From positions 3,348,001 through 3,412,000 of the forward strand of contig NZ_CP155449.1 of NCBI RefSeq assembly GCF_040518285.1: a stretch of 64,000 nt of DNA, given 5' to 3'. Every line of letters begins with the position of its first letter. The first letter of the stretch is position 1. The notes below the pieces were generated by a model. The model worked only from the letters and a program-made list of their open reading frames with translations, had not been told where the DNA came from and made no database searches. This DNA comes from Knoellia sp. S7-12. GTDB lineage: Bacteria > Actinomycetota > Actinomycetes > Actinomycetales > Dermatophilaceae. Below, one piece after another: positions 28,985 to 36,673 of the stretch. The position numbers and the translations under genes are program-made.

Positions 28985-28991
28985 TGCGTGC

Positions 28992-29016
28992 AGAGGGTCA
29001 GTCAGTTGGACCCTCT
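28992..29016. terminator. 8-bp hairpin at rimJ end
   Basis: AGAGGGTC pairs with GACCCTCT around a short loop, overlapping the rimJ stop codon and just upstream of the sepX promoter. Confidence 0.5.
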
Positions 29017-29663
29017 ACGGTGTGTCGCCCACGTGACTGCTGTGACGTATGGGTCAGACGGTCCATCACGTTCCCGCCGACGAGATCCTCTGTCGTCAGG
29101 GCGAAGGAGCGATGATCGCGCCAGTCGCCGTCGATGTGGAGCATCCGCTCCCGCACTCCCTCATCCCGGAAGCCGAGCTTGCGGACGACGGCCAGACTGG
29201 CGGCGTTCTCTGGGCGGATGTTGATCTCGATCCGATGGATCCCAAGGTCCTGCATCGCGTGGTCGGCGACGAGGGCGAGAGCCAGCGGGATGATGCCCTT
29301 CCCCGCGACCGACTGCGCCACCCAGTAGCCGACGGTGCAGGAGCGGAACGACCCCATGACGATGTTGCTGACATTGATCTGCCCGACGAGCCGACCATCG
29401 GTCTCGATGACGAGCGGGATCATCCGTCCGGCGAGGGCATCCTCCTGATAGAGGTCGACCAGATCGTCGAACGTCCTGGGCGAGGTCGCCGGCACGGGCG
29501 AGGTCGCGTCCCACGGAGTGAGCCAGTGACGGTTGAGCGCGCGAACCGAGGAGTACTCCTCGGAGTCCTCTGAGCGCAACGGTCGCAGCAGGATCGGCAC
29601 ACCCGCAGGCGTGGTCCCCGCCAGGAGGAGCGACCAGCCACGACGCGGACGGCTCCAGCGCAT
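28998..29663 (-). CDS. rimJ: GNAT acetyltransferase, RimJ/RimL type
   Basis: 221 residues. The fold shows RPLRSEDSEEYSSVRALNRHWL, GQINVSNIVMGSFRSCTVGYWVAQSVAGKGI (acetyl-CoA loop region), and RIEINIRPENAASLAVVRKLGF. RimJ acetylates the N-terminus of ribosomal protein S5 in E. coli; the actual target here is unproven. The start codon overlaps the mog stop by one base, within the galU-to-sepX cluster. Confidence 0.88.
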   Translation of the reverse strand: MRWSRPRRGWSLLLAGTTPAGVPILLRPLRSEDSEEYSSVRALNRHWLTPWDATSPVPATSPRTFDDLVDLYQEDALAGRMIPLVIETDGRLVGQINVSNIVMGSFRSCTVGYWVAQSVAGKGIIPLALALVADHAMQDLGIHRIEINIRPENAASLAVVRKLGFRDEGVRERMLHIDGDWRDHRSFALTTEDLVGGNVMDRLTHTSQQSRGRHTVEGPTD

Positions 29664-30157
29664 CAGTGGTCACCTCCCGCGAGCTGACTCAACGCGTGGC
29701 TGATGACCGGCTCGAGCACCGCGAGGGCGTCACGGACCCCACCGGTCGAGCCGGGCAGGTTGACGACCAGCGTCTGCCCGCAGATCCCGGCGAGCCCGCG
29801 AGAGAGCATCGCGGTCGGCACACCGGCAGCAATGCCGGCAGCGCGGACCGCCTCAGCGATCCCCGGGACCTCGCGATCGAGCAACGGGGCGGTCGCCTCG
29901 GGAGTCCCGTCGGTCGGACTGATCCCCGTGCCGCCCGTCGTGAGCAACAGGTCGGGGCGCGCCGCGAGAGCCGCCGCGAGCGTCTCTGCGATGTCGGCGT
30001 CGGCCACGACCGTCGGGTCGTCGACCTCGGCGCCCCACGCACGCAGGGTCTCGACGATGAGCGCGCCCCCCTTGTCGGGATAGACGCCCTGCGAGGCACG
30101 GGTGGATGCGGTGACGACGATGGCGCGGCGGCCGGCGAGGCCGTGGTCGACGCTCAC
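29663..30157 (-). CDS. mog: MogA/MoaB family molybdopterin adenylyltransferase
   Basis: 164 residues, MoCF-binding fold: IVVTASTRASQGVYPDKGG, LLTTGGTGISPTDGTPEAT and LVVNLPGSTGGVRDAL. It adenylates molybdopterin before molybdenum insertion. The start overlaps moaC by four bases. Acts with MoeA/Glp and MoaC in the same cluster. Confidence 0.92.
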   Translation of the reverse strand: MSVDHGLAGRRAIVVTASTRASQGVYPDKGGALIVETLRAWGAEVDDPTVVADADIAETLAAALAARPDLLLTTGGTGISPTDGTPEATAPLLDREVPGIAEAVRAAGIAAGVPTAMLSRGLAGICGQTLVVNLPGSTGGVRDALAVLEPVISHALSQLAGGDH

Positions 30158-30663
30158 TGCTCGACCCAGTCGCCGGATCGGCCACCCGACTTCGCCGTGA
30201 CGCGCACGTCGGTGATGCGGGCGTGTTTGTCGACGGCCTTGACCATGTCGATGAGGGCGAGGGCTGCGACGCTCACGGCAGTGAGGGCCTCCATCTCGAT
30301 GCCGGTGCGGTCGGCCGTGCGCACGGTGGCACTGATGTCGACGCCGTCGTCGGTGACGTCGAGGTCGACACTGGCTGCGTGGACCGCGACGGGGTGGGCC
30401 AGGGGGATGAGTTCCGGAGTGCGTTTCACGGCCTGTATGCCGGCCAGTCGAGCGACCGCAAGCGCGTCACCTTTGGGGACCGTCCCGTCCCGAAGGGCGG
30501 CGATCGCAGCCGCCGAGAGGAGGACACGGCCCCGGGCGCTGGCCTCCCGGGCGGTGATGGCCTTGGCGGACACGTCGACCATGTGCGCCGTCCCATCAGC
30601 CCGGACGTGTGTCAGCCCTTTGGGAGCCAAAGCCTCGCCCTTGTCACCCTCGCCTGCTGTCAC
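30154..30663 (-). CDS. moaC: Cyclic pyranopterin monophosphate synthase
   Basis: 169 residues from the GTG at 30663; the open frame upstream reads through a hairpin and is not coding. MVDVSAKAITAREASARG, KGDALAVARLAGIQAVKRTPELIPLAHP and EALTAVSVAALALIDMVKAVDK are the MoaC signatures (key residues in LIPLAHP and DMVKAVDK). It makes cPMP in molybdenum cofactor synthesis. The start lies ten bases after a 20-bp hairpin, and only a weak GGGAA precedes it. Confidence 0.93.
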   Translation of the reverse strand: MTAGEGDKGEALAPKGLTHVRADGTAHMVDVSAKAITAREASARGRVLLSAAAIAALRDGTVPKGDALAVARLAGIQAVKRTPELIPLAHPVAVHAASVDLDVTDDGVDISATVRTADRTGIEMEALTAVSVAALALIDMVKAVDKHARITDVRVTAKSGGRSGDWVEQ

Positions 30664-30673
30664 GTTCGTTCCC

Positions 30674-30738
30674 AACTCACCAATTCCCCTCGTGCGGGAC
30701 AGACACGCTGTGTCCCTAACGAGGGGAATTGGTGAGTT
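30674..30738. terminator. 20-bp perfect hairpin between glp/moeA and moaC
   Basis: AACTCACCAATTCCCCTCGT (30674-30693) pairs perfectly with 30719-30738. A second hairpin (GGGACA/TGTCCC) can form inside the loop. It starts at the moeA stop and ends ten bases before the moaC start, so it could attenuate or regulate the downstream genes. Confidence 0.8.
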
Positions 30739-31957
30739 AGGGACATGGCCAATCCTGCCCCACCAGCGGCAGGAGGTGGACCGTGTCCCCGGGCCGAATC
30801 TGCGTGGTCTCGGCGTCGACGACGGCAAGATGCGTCGCGTCGGCGAGTGCTCCGAGCATGTGCGAACCCTGTCCACCGGAGGGGCGGGCGCCGTCAGCAT
30901 CGACGACGACGCGGGTGAACTCAGCCTTGCCCTCGATCGATGACCACCCCTGTGCGGCAACGCTTTCGATCGTGGCGATCTCGGGGTCGAGCCCGGCCAG
31001 AGCACGGAGCGCCGGCAGCACGAAGACATGGAACGACACGAACGAGCTCACCGGATTGCCGGGCAAGGTGATGATCGGCGTGCGCCGCTCGCCCACGACC
31101 CCTGCGCCCTGAGGCATCCCGGGGCGCATCGCGACCTTGACGAATTCGACGGTTCCGGTGCCCGACAGCACTTCCTTGACCGTGTCATAGGCCCCCATCG
31201 ACACCCCACCCGTCGTGAGGATGAGGTCGGGCTGCCCGGGCATGTCCCCGAGCAACGCCGCCATGGCCTCGGCGTCGTCGTTCAGATGCCCACTTCCCAT
31301 GACGTCCGCACCAGAGGCGGTCGCGAGCGCAGCGAGCATCACGCTGTTGGAGTCCACGATTTGCCCGTACTGGAGCGACTGTCCCGGCAGCATGAGCTCA
31401 TCACCGGTGGACATGATCGAGACCCGCGGCTTCGCAGCGACGCTGAGTTCTGCGACGTTGGACGCGGCCGCGAGCGCGACCTGTCCCGGCCCCACGTGAG
31501 TGCCGGCGCGCAGCACGACGTCACCGGTCCGCACGTCCTCGCCCTGTCGACGCAGGTGTCGTCCCGTCTCGGCAGCCAGGTTCAGCGCCACCCGTGACAC
31601 TCCCCCGTCGCTGGCCTCCACGGGCACGATCGCGTCGGCACCCTCGGGCAACGGCGCACCCGTCATGATCCGCATCGTCGCCCCGGGCCGCAGCACGTGC
31701 CGTCGCGTGTCGCCCGCCGCGATGTCGCCATCGACCTCCAACACCACCGGCGAAGCGGCGCTGGCGTCGACGACGTCAGCCGAGCGGACGGCATACCCGT
31801 CCATGGCGCTGTTGTCGAAGCCCGGAAGGTCCACTGCCGCGACGACATCGGCGGCCAGCACTCGCCCCAAGGCATCGGACAACGACACCGTCACCGGAGG
31901 CAATGCAGCAGAGATGAGGGCGACCACCGCCGCCCGGTGTTCGTCGACCGACCTCAC
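30737..31957 (-). CDS. glp: Gephyrin-like molybdotransferase Glp / MoeA
   Basis: 406 residues with MoeA domains: PGFDNSAMDGYAVRSADV, MTGAPLPEGADAIVPVE, RVSIMSTGDELMLPGQSLQYGQIVDSN, LTTGGVSMGAYD, and LPGNPVSSFVSFHVFVLPAL (shown in short pieces: DNSAMDGYAV; TTGGVSMGAYD; LPGNPVSSFVSF). It inserts molybdenum into molybdopterin. In actinobacteria the copy next to galU and sepX is Glp, which also binds FtsZ and GlpR. The start overlaps galU by four bases. Confidence 0.92.
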   Translation of the reverse strand: MRSVDEHRAAVVALISAALPPVTVSLSDALGRVLAADVVAAVDLPGFDNSAMDGYAVRSADVVDASAASPVVLEVDGDIAAGDTRRHVLRPGATMRIMTGAPLPEGADAIVPVEASDGGVSRVALNLAAETGRHLRRQGEDVRTGDVVLRAGTHVGPGQVALAAASNVAELSVAAKPRVSIMSTGDELMLPGQSLQYGQIVDSNSVMLAALATASGADVMGSGHLNDDAEAMAALLGDMPGQPDLILTTGGVSMGAYDTVKEVLSGTGTVEFVKVAMRPGMPQGAGVVGERRTPIITLPGNPVSSFVSFHVFVLPALRALAGLDPEIATIESVAAQGWSSIEGKAEFTRVVVDADGARPSGGQGSHMLGALADATHLAVVDAETTQIRPGDTVHLLPLVGQDWPCP

Positions 31958-33339
31958 GCGTCGCCTGCGAGTCGGGCACCGTCCGGGATCAACCGCGGCT
32001 CGCCGGCGCGCACCGTGACGTCACCGACGCACACGACATCGCGACCGAACGTCACGTCACCGTCGACGACGAGCGAGCGGGCCTCACTGATCGACGGCAC
32101 CCCGTGCGGGAAGCGCTCATCGAAGTCGTTGATGAACCTGAATTCCTTGGAGAGGTCGATGAAGGGCTCATCGTGGTCGATGAGCGAGACCACGCGGCTC
32201 GCGGCGTCGAGCTCATAGAGGTCGGATCGCACGAGCAACAACTCGTTCGTCGTCTTCACCGGGCGGAAGCGGTCACGCGGGACGAACAGGGCACGCGATC
32301 CCTCGAAGACCTCGATGGCCGAGCCCATCGACGACTCGATCTGGATGACCGGCGTCGAGTCCTTGAGGGTCGGGTCGACGGTCTTGCGGTTGACGATGAT
32401 GGGCAGCTCGAGGACGCCCGCCCGCTCGGCGAGCTGGGTCGCGAGGACGTCGAGGTCGATCCAGAGGTTGTTGACGTGGAAGTACTCGTGCCGCTCGTTG
32501 TCGGCGAAGAAGCTCTCCTCGCCCGGCGCCACCTGGGCCGAGTCGCGCAGGATGAGCCGCCCGTCGTCGCGACGTCGGGCGAGGTGCCCACCCTTGCGGT
32601 CGTTGCGGGTGCGTGCACAGACCTCGGCGACGTAGGGGATGTCCTCGTCCGCCATCCACGCAGGGATCCGCGGGTCGCACACGGCGCCGAGGTTGTCGGC
32701 GTTGGAGAGGAAGAGGTAGCGAAAACCCTTGTCTCGCAACGTGTCGAGCAGACCACTGGACTGGAGCGCGATGTAGACATCGCCGTGCCCCGGCGGGCAC
32801 CACTCGAGCTCGGGGTCGTCCGGCCAGGACACCGGCGACAGGTCGTCGGAGCGCAGCTTGGGCTCGGCGCTCTGGAGGAAGCTCAGCGGCAACCCCTCGA
32901 CCTCGAGTCCTGCGTGCGCCGCGAGGTTCTGGAGGGTCTCGTCCTGGGTCCGGAACGAATCCATGAAGACGACGGGCAGCTCGACGTCGTGCTCCTTGCG
33001 GATCGCGAGCACCTGTCGGGCGATGATGTCGAGGAAGCTCAGCCCGTCACGCACCGGCAGGGCCGACTTGGGGCCACTGATGCCCATCGACGTGCCCAGC
33101 CCACCATTGAGCTTGAGGACCACCGACGTCGCGAGGGCAGCGCGCGCCTCAGTGGTGGTGAGCTCGATGTCGGCGAGGGTCTGCACCTCACCCAACGGTT
33201 CGATCGTGTCCTCGTGGATGTGGCCCGTCGCATCATGCTCGACCATCGCGTAGAACCGAGTGAAGGCCATGATCGCCCGCTCGTCCACCCCACGTGTCCG
33301 CATCAGGTCAGTGCTCTGCCGGAGGCCGTCATCACCCAT
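31954..33339 (-). CDS. UTP-glucose-1-phosphate uridylyltransferase (eukaryotic-type UGPase)
   Basis: 461 residues from the ATG at 33339, chosen because TAGGGT lies exactly seven bases upstream. KLNGGLGTSMGISGPKSALPV is the nucleotide-binding loop of the UDPGP (PF01704) family typical of eukaryotes (here as LNGGLGTSMG); FVMDSFRTQDETL, WCPPGHGDVY and HVNNLWIDL follow. It makes UDP-glucose. It occupies the position of the shorter bacterial GalU in the conserved actinobacterial cluster. Confidence 0.92.
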   Translation of the reverse strand: MGDDGLRQSTDLMRTRGVDERAIMAFTRFYAMVEHDATGHIHEDTIEPLGEVQTLADIELTTTEARAALATSVVLKLNGGLGTSMGISGPKSALPVRDGLSFLDIIARQVLAIRKEHDVELPVVFMDSFRTQDETLQNLAAHAGLEVEGLPLSFLQSAEPKLRSDDLSPVSWPDDPELEWCPPGHGDVYIALQSSGLLDTLRDKGFRYLFLSNADNLGAVCDPRIPAWMADEDIPYVAEVCARTRNDRKGGHLARRRDDGRLILRDSAQVAPGEESFFADNERHEYFHVNNLWIDLDVLATQLAERAGVLELPIIVNRKTVDPTLKDSTPVIQIESSMGSAIEVFEGSRALFVPRDRFRPVKTTNELLLVRSDLYELDAASRVVSLIDHDEPFIDLSKEFRFINDFDERFPHGVPSISEARSLVVDGDVTFGRDVVCVGDVTVRAGEPRLIPDGARLAGDA

Positions 33340-33346
33340 GGACGTC

Positions 33347-33352
33347 ACCCTA
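33347..33352 (-). promoter_or_regulatory. -10 box of leaderless UGPase cluster
   Basis: TAGGGT, seven bases (GACGTCC), ATG at 33339. Likely start of the UGPase-glp transcript. Confidence 0.55.
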
Positions 33353-33401
33353 GGGGACCGGTCTGTGCCCGCGCTGTCGTGTCTGCCGCCAGACTGTTCG
33401 G

Positions 33402-33962
33402 GTGACCGAGGACCACACCAGCCACGACAAGGCCGCCCTGCGCCCGCCCCTGCTCGCCGCCCGACGCGAGATCGCTGCGGTGCGCGACCGCGATGCTGAC
33501 GACCTCACCCTGGCCACCCATGCCGTCGCACTCGCGCGCGAGTGCGGCCTCACCGAGGGCGACACCGTCGCGGCCTACGAGGCCCTGCGGACCGAGCCAC
33601 CCACGGCGGCGACGATCGCCGCGTTCTTGACACACGGCATACGCGTCGTCGTTCCGATCACGTTGCCGGACAACGATCTCGACTGGTGCGACGTGACGGA
33701 CGAGCAGCGTATGCCGCTTGGTCCCGACACGATTTCGGCCGCCGGTCTCGTCCTCACTCCCGGCCTCGCCGTCGACCTCGTCGGGACACGGCTGGGGCGA
33801 GGTGGTGGCAGCTATGACCGCGCTCTCGCCCGGCGGGAGCCAACCGCGAGGGTCGTCGTGGTCCTGCACCCCGGAGAGCTGCACAGCGTGCGCCTCCCTC
33901 ACGATGACCGCGACCAGCGAGTCGACGGCATGCTCACCGTCGACGGGATCACCTGGCTCTAG
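33402..33962 (+). CDS. 5-formyltetrahydrofolate cyclo-ligase
   Basis: 186 residues. LVLTPGLAVDLVGTRLGRGGGSYDRAL holds the ATP/folate loop (RLGRGGGSYDRAL). RPPLLAARREIAA is the N-terminal helix. It converts 5-formyl-THF to 5,10-methenyl-THF with ATP. A CAGACT box is six bases before the GTG at 33402. Divergent from the UGPase gene, a conserved neighbour pair in actinobacteria. Confidence 0.92.
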   Translation: MTEDHTSHDKAALRPPLLAARREIAAVRDRDADDLTLATHAVALARECGLTEGDTVAAYEALRTEPPTAATIAAFLTHGIRVVVPITLPDNDLDWCDVTDEQRMPLGPDTISAAGLVLTPGLAVDLVGTRLGRGGGSYDRALARREPTARVVVVLHPGELHSVRLPHDDRDQRVDGMLTVDGITWL

Positions 33963-33974
33963 GCCCTCGGTCCC

Positions 33975-36626
33975 TCAGCTCGTTCGCCCGGGCACGAGTG
34001 TCAGCTCGTCCTCGGCGGCTTCACGCACGGCCTTCTCGGTGAACGGCCACGGGTGCTGACGTCCCTCGACCCAGTCCTGGGTCTGGTCGTCGTAGTGCCC
34101 GTTGAAGGCGTGTCCGCTCGCGCCGGTCTGGTTGATCCACGTCGACCGGTCGAGGGAGCCGAGGTCGACGACCATCCGCATCGACGGAGCCCAGTTGGTC
34201 TCGTAGCCCTTGCTCGCATCCCAGCCGTTGGCGTTGACGACGGCCGACCCGCCCGGCATCTCGAAGCCGCCGCGGTTGAAGATGCTGCGCACGATGCCGG
34301 GCACGCTGTCGCCCCCGAGGACCTGGTGGGTCAGCTCAAGGGTGTGCAGCGCGCCCCAGCGCCAGTCGTCCGGATCCTTGCCGAGACGCTTCGTGAGTTC
34401 GAGGCGCGCCTCGACCTGGGCCTGACGCAGGATCTCGTCGCGGCCCTCGGTGATGCCGGCGGTCTCGCGGTTGTCCCACCAGACGCTCCTGGGGTTCGCG
34501 AGCAGGCGCCCCACTGCTGCCATGTAGCGGCTGCCACCGTTGGCCCGCAGATCCTCGGGCACCTCGTCGTCGAAGAGGAGTCGCAGGAGGTTGTCCCACA
34601 CCGCGTTGTAGTAGGCGGCTGCAGCCCCGGTGCGGGAGTCATCAGCGGGAGTCGTGTGGTCCCAGTCGCGAAGGAGGTCCTGCGCCTCACGGGTGAAGGC
34701 CACCTCCTGCTCGGAGTCGTCGGCGTCGCCGAGCGGCACGGCGAGCAGGGCCTTGACCAGGGTCGGCGCGAACTCGTTGCGGGAGTCCATCTGGAGGTCA
34801 GCCATCTGCGCCACCGTCACCTTGCGGCCATCCGTGGTCGCAGCCTCGAGCAGCTCGCGGATCCGCTGGGCTCGGTAGCCGTGGTCCCATTGCGTCGTGA
34901 GGAACGGACTCGCGCTCGCCGTCACGGCCTGGTTGGCCGCGACGATGATCCCCTCAGTGGGGTCCAGAGATGTGGGCATCGACTCGAAGGGCACGTCGCC
35001 CTGCCAGTCGTAGGCCTCGTCCCAGCCCGGCGCCGGCCAGTAGCCCGGCGGCGAGCCGGGGAAGGCCGACACTCGAACCGGCACCTGACCCGGCGCCTGG
35101 TAGCCGATGTGGCCGTCGACATCGGCATAGACAAGGTTCTGCGCGGGCACGGCGAAGGACTTGGCAGCCTCGCGGAACTCCCCGAAGTTCTGGGCCACGT
35201 TCATCTCGAAGATTGCGTCGGCCGTCTTGCTTGCGCGCAGGCCGGTCCAGGCCATCGACACGGCGTAGTCCTGCCCTGACGGTGCCTGCCCCTCGGACTG
35301 CGGCACCGGTGAGCGCTCACCGGCTTCGTCGATCGTGTCGAGCACGTCCGACATGAGGGGTCCGTGACGTGTCGACCGGACGGTGATCGTCTCGTCGGCG
35401 GCACCCGCGACCTTGATGACCTCACGGCGAGTCGTCAGCGGCTCCCAGGCATCGCCTCGCAGCACACGCTCACCGTCGAGCTTCTCGAGATAGAAGTCGC
35501 TGACGTCGGGTCCAAGGTTCGTGAAGCCCCACGAGATCCGGTTGTTGTGACCGATGACCACGCCGGGCACACCGGAGAACGAGAAGCCGGCGACGTCGAG
35601 CGGACACTGCTCCGACACCTTGCGGCAGTGCAGGCCCACTTGGTACCAGATGCCGGGCTGGCCCGGGCTGAGGTGCGGGTCGTTGGCGAGCAGCGGCTTG
35701 CCCGTGGCGGACTTGTCCGGGCCCACGACCCACGAGTTGGAACCGATGCCGTCACCGCGACCGAGAAGCGCAGGCACGGCTTCGAGCGCACGGCCCACCG
35801 CGGCATACGCCCGCTGTGCCGAAGGGTTCGTGAACGTTCCCGCAGCGCTGTCCTTTGCCGCACGCTCGCTCAGCGCGGACGGAACCGCGGAGGACTGCTG
35901 GCCGGACGCCGCCGACGGCTGCCAGTCCCCCGGCGAGAGGATCGGCTTGTTCGCGAGGTCGTAGGCCGGATAGAGCTCGGCGATCTGCGCCGGTGAGATC
36001 CGGGTCGAGAGGCGGGCTCGGGCCAACTCGTCGGAGTAGTCGCCACGCAGGTCCCAGGCCATCGCCTTGAGCCACGCGATCGAGTCGGCAGGGGTCCAGT
36101 CCTCGATCCGGTAGTCCGAGACGGTGGTGCCCAGGACGACGTACTCGAGTGACGCCTGCGACGGCGAGCGGCCGCGGAGATAGGCGTTGACACCGTCGGC
36201 GTAGGCCTGCAGGTAGGTGCGGGTCGACGGCGCCAGCGTCGGCAGCTCGGCCTCGGCGATGCGGCGCCAACCCATGGTGCGGATGACCTTGTCGGTCTCG
36301 AGCCCGGCGTCGCCGACGAGTTCGGAGAGCCGACCGGACGTGACGTGACGCCGCAGATCCATCTCGAAGAACCGGTCCTGGGCGTGGACGAAACCCTGTG
36401 CCCGGGCGATGTCGGTGACGCTGTCGCCATAGATCTGCGGGACTCCACGCTCGTCGCGCAACACGTCGACCTTGCCGCTCAGACCGGCGATGGTGATCTC
36501 GCCCTCGGTCTGCGGGAAGGAGCGCCGGACGAGGGAGACGCCGACGATCGAGAGAACGAGGGCGGCAACGGCAAGGACGCCGACCACGGCCAACGCCACC
36601 CGTCGGGCAACACGGTGGGAAGTCAC
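33975..36626 (-). CDS. Penicillin acylase family protein (Ntn hydrolase)
   Basis: 883 residues. An N-terminal membrane/signal segment (VALAVVGVLAVAALVLSIVG) precedes the alpha chain (VDVLRDERGVPQIYGDSVTDIARAQGFVHAQDRFFEMDL region; key part QGFVHAQDRFFEMD). The linker is Ala/Ser-rich. The beta chain should begin at the nucleophile Ser of GDGIGSNSWVVG. DGHIGYQAPGQVP follows further on. Such enzymes cleave amides of acylated amines, including quorum signals; the substrate here is unknown. TAGTCT six bases before the GTG suggests a leaderless start. Confidence 0.93.
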   Translation of the reverse strand: MTSHRVARRVALAVVGVLAVAALVLSIVGVSLVRRSFPQTEGEITIAGLSGKVDVLRDERGVPQIYGDSVTDIARAQGFVHAQDRFFEMDLRRHVTSGRLSELVGDAGLETDKVIRTMGWRRIAEAELPTLAPSTRTYLQAYADGVNAYLRGRSPSQASLEYVVLGTTVSDYRIEDWTPADSIAWLKAMAWDLRGDYSDELARARLSTRISPAQIAELYPAYDLANKPILSPGDWQPSAASGQQSSAVPSALSERAAKDSAAGTFTNPSAQRAYAAVGRALEAVPALLGRGDGIGSNSWVVGPDKSATGKPLLANDPHLSPGQPGIWYQVGLHCRKVSEQCPLDVAGFSFSGVPGVVIGHNNRISWGFTNLGPDVSDFYLEKLDGERVLRGDAWEPLTTRREVIKVAGAADETITVRSTRHGPLMSDVLDTIDEAGERSPVPQSEGQAPSGQDYAVSMAWTGLRASKTADAIFEMNVAQNFGEFREAAKSFAVPAQNLVYADVDGHIGYQAPGQVPVRVSAFPGSPPGYWPAPGWDEAYDWQGDVPFESMPTSLDPTEGIIVAANQAVTASASPFLTTQWDHGYRAQRIRELLEAATTDGRKVTVAQMADLQMDSRNEFAPTLVKALLAVPLGDADDSEQEVAFTREAQDLLRDWDHTTPADDSRTGAAAAYYNAVWDNLLRLLFDDEVPEDLRANGGSRYMAAVGRLLANPRSVWWDNRETAGITEGRDEILRQAQVEARLELTKRLGKDPDDWRWGALHTLELTHQVLGGDSVPGIVRSIFNRGGFEMPGGSAVVNANGWDASKGYETNWAPSMRMVVDLGSLDRSTWINQTGASGHAFNGHYDDQTQDWVEGRQHPWPFTEKAVREAAEDELTLVPGRTS

Positions 36627-36632
36627 CCTGCG

Positions 36633-36638
36633 AGACTA
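36633..36638 (-). promoter_or_regulatory. -10 box of leaderless penicillin acylase gene
   Basis: TAGTCT, six bases (CGCAGG), GTG at 36626. Confidence 0.5.
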
Positions 36639-36673
36639 GGACAGTCAGGCGAGACGACGAGCAAGGACGGGCC

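Noticed and set aside
32104..35279. Plus-strand frames of over 400 codons
   Set aside because: Antisense shadows of the UGPase and penicillin acylase genes.
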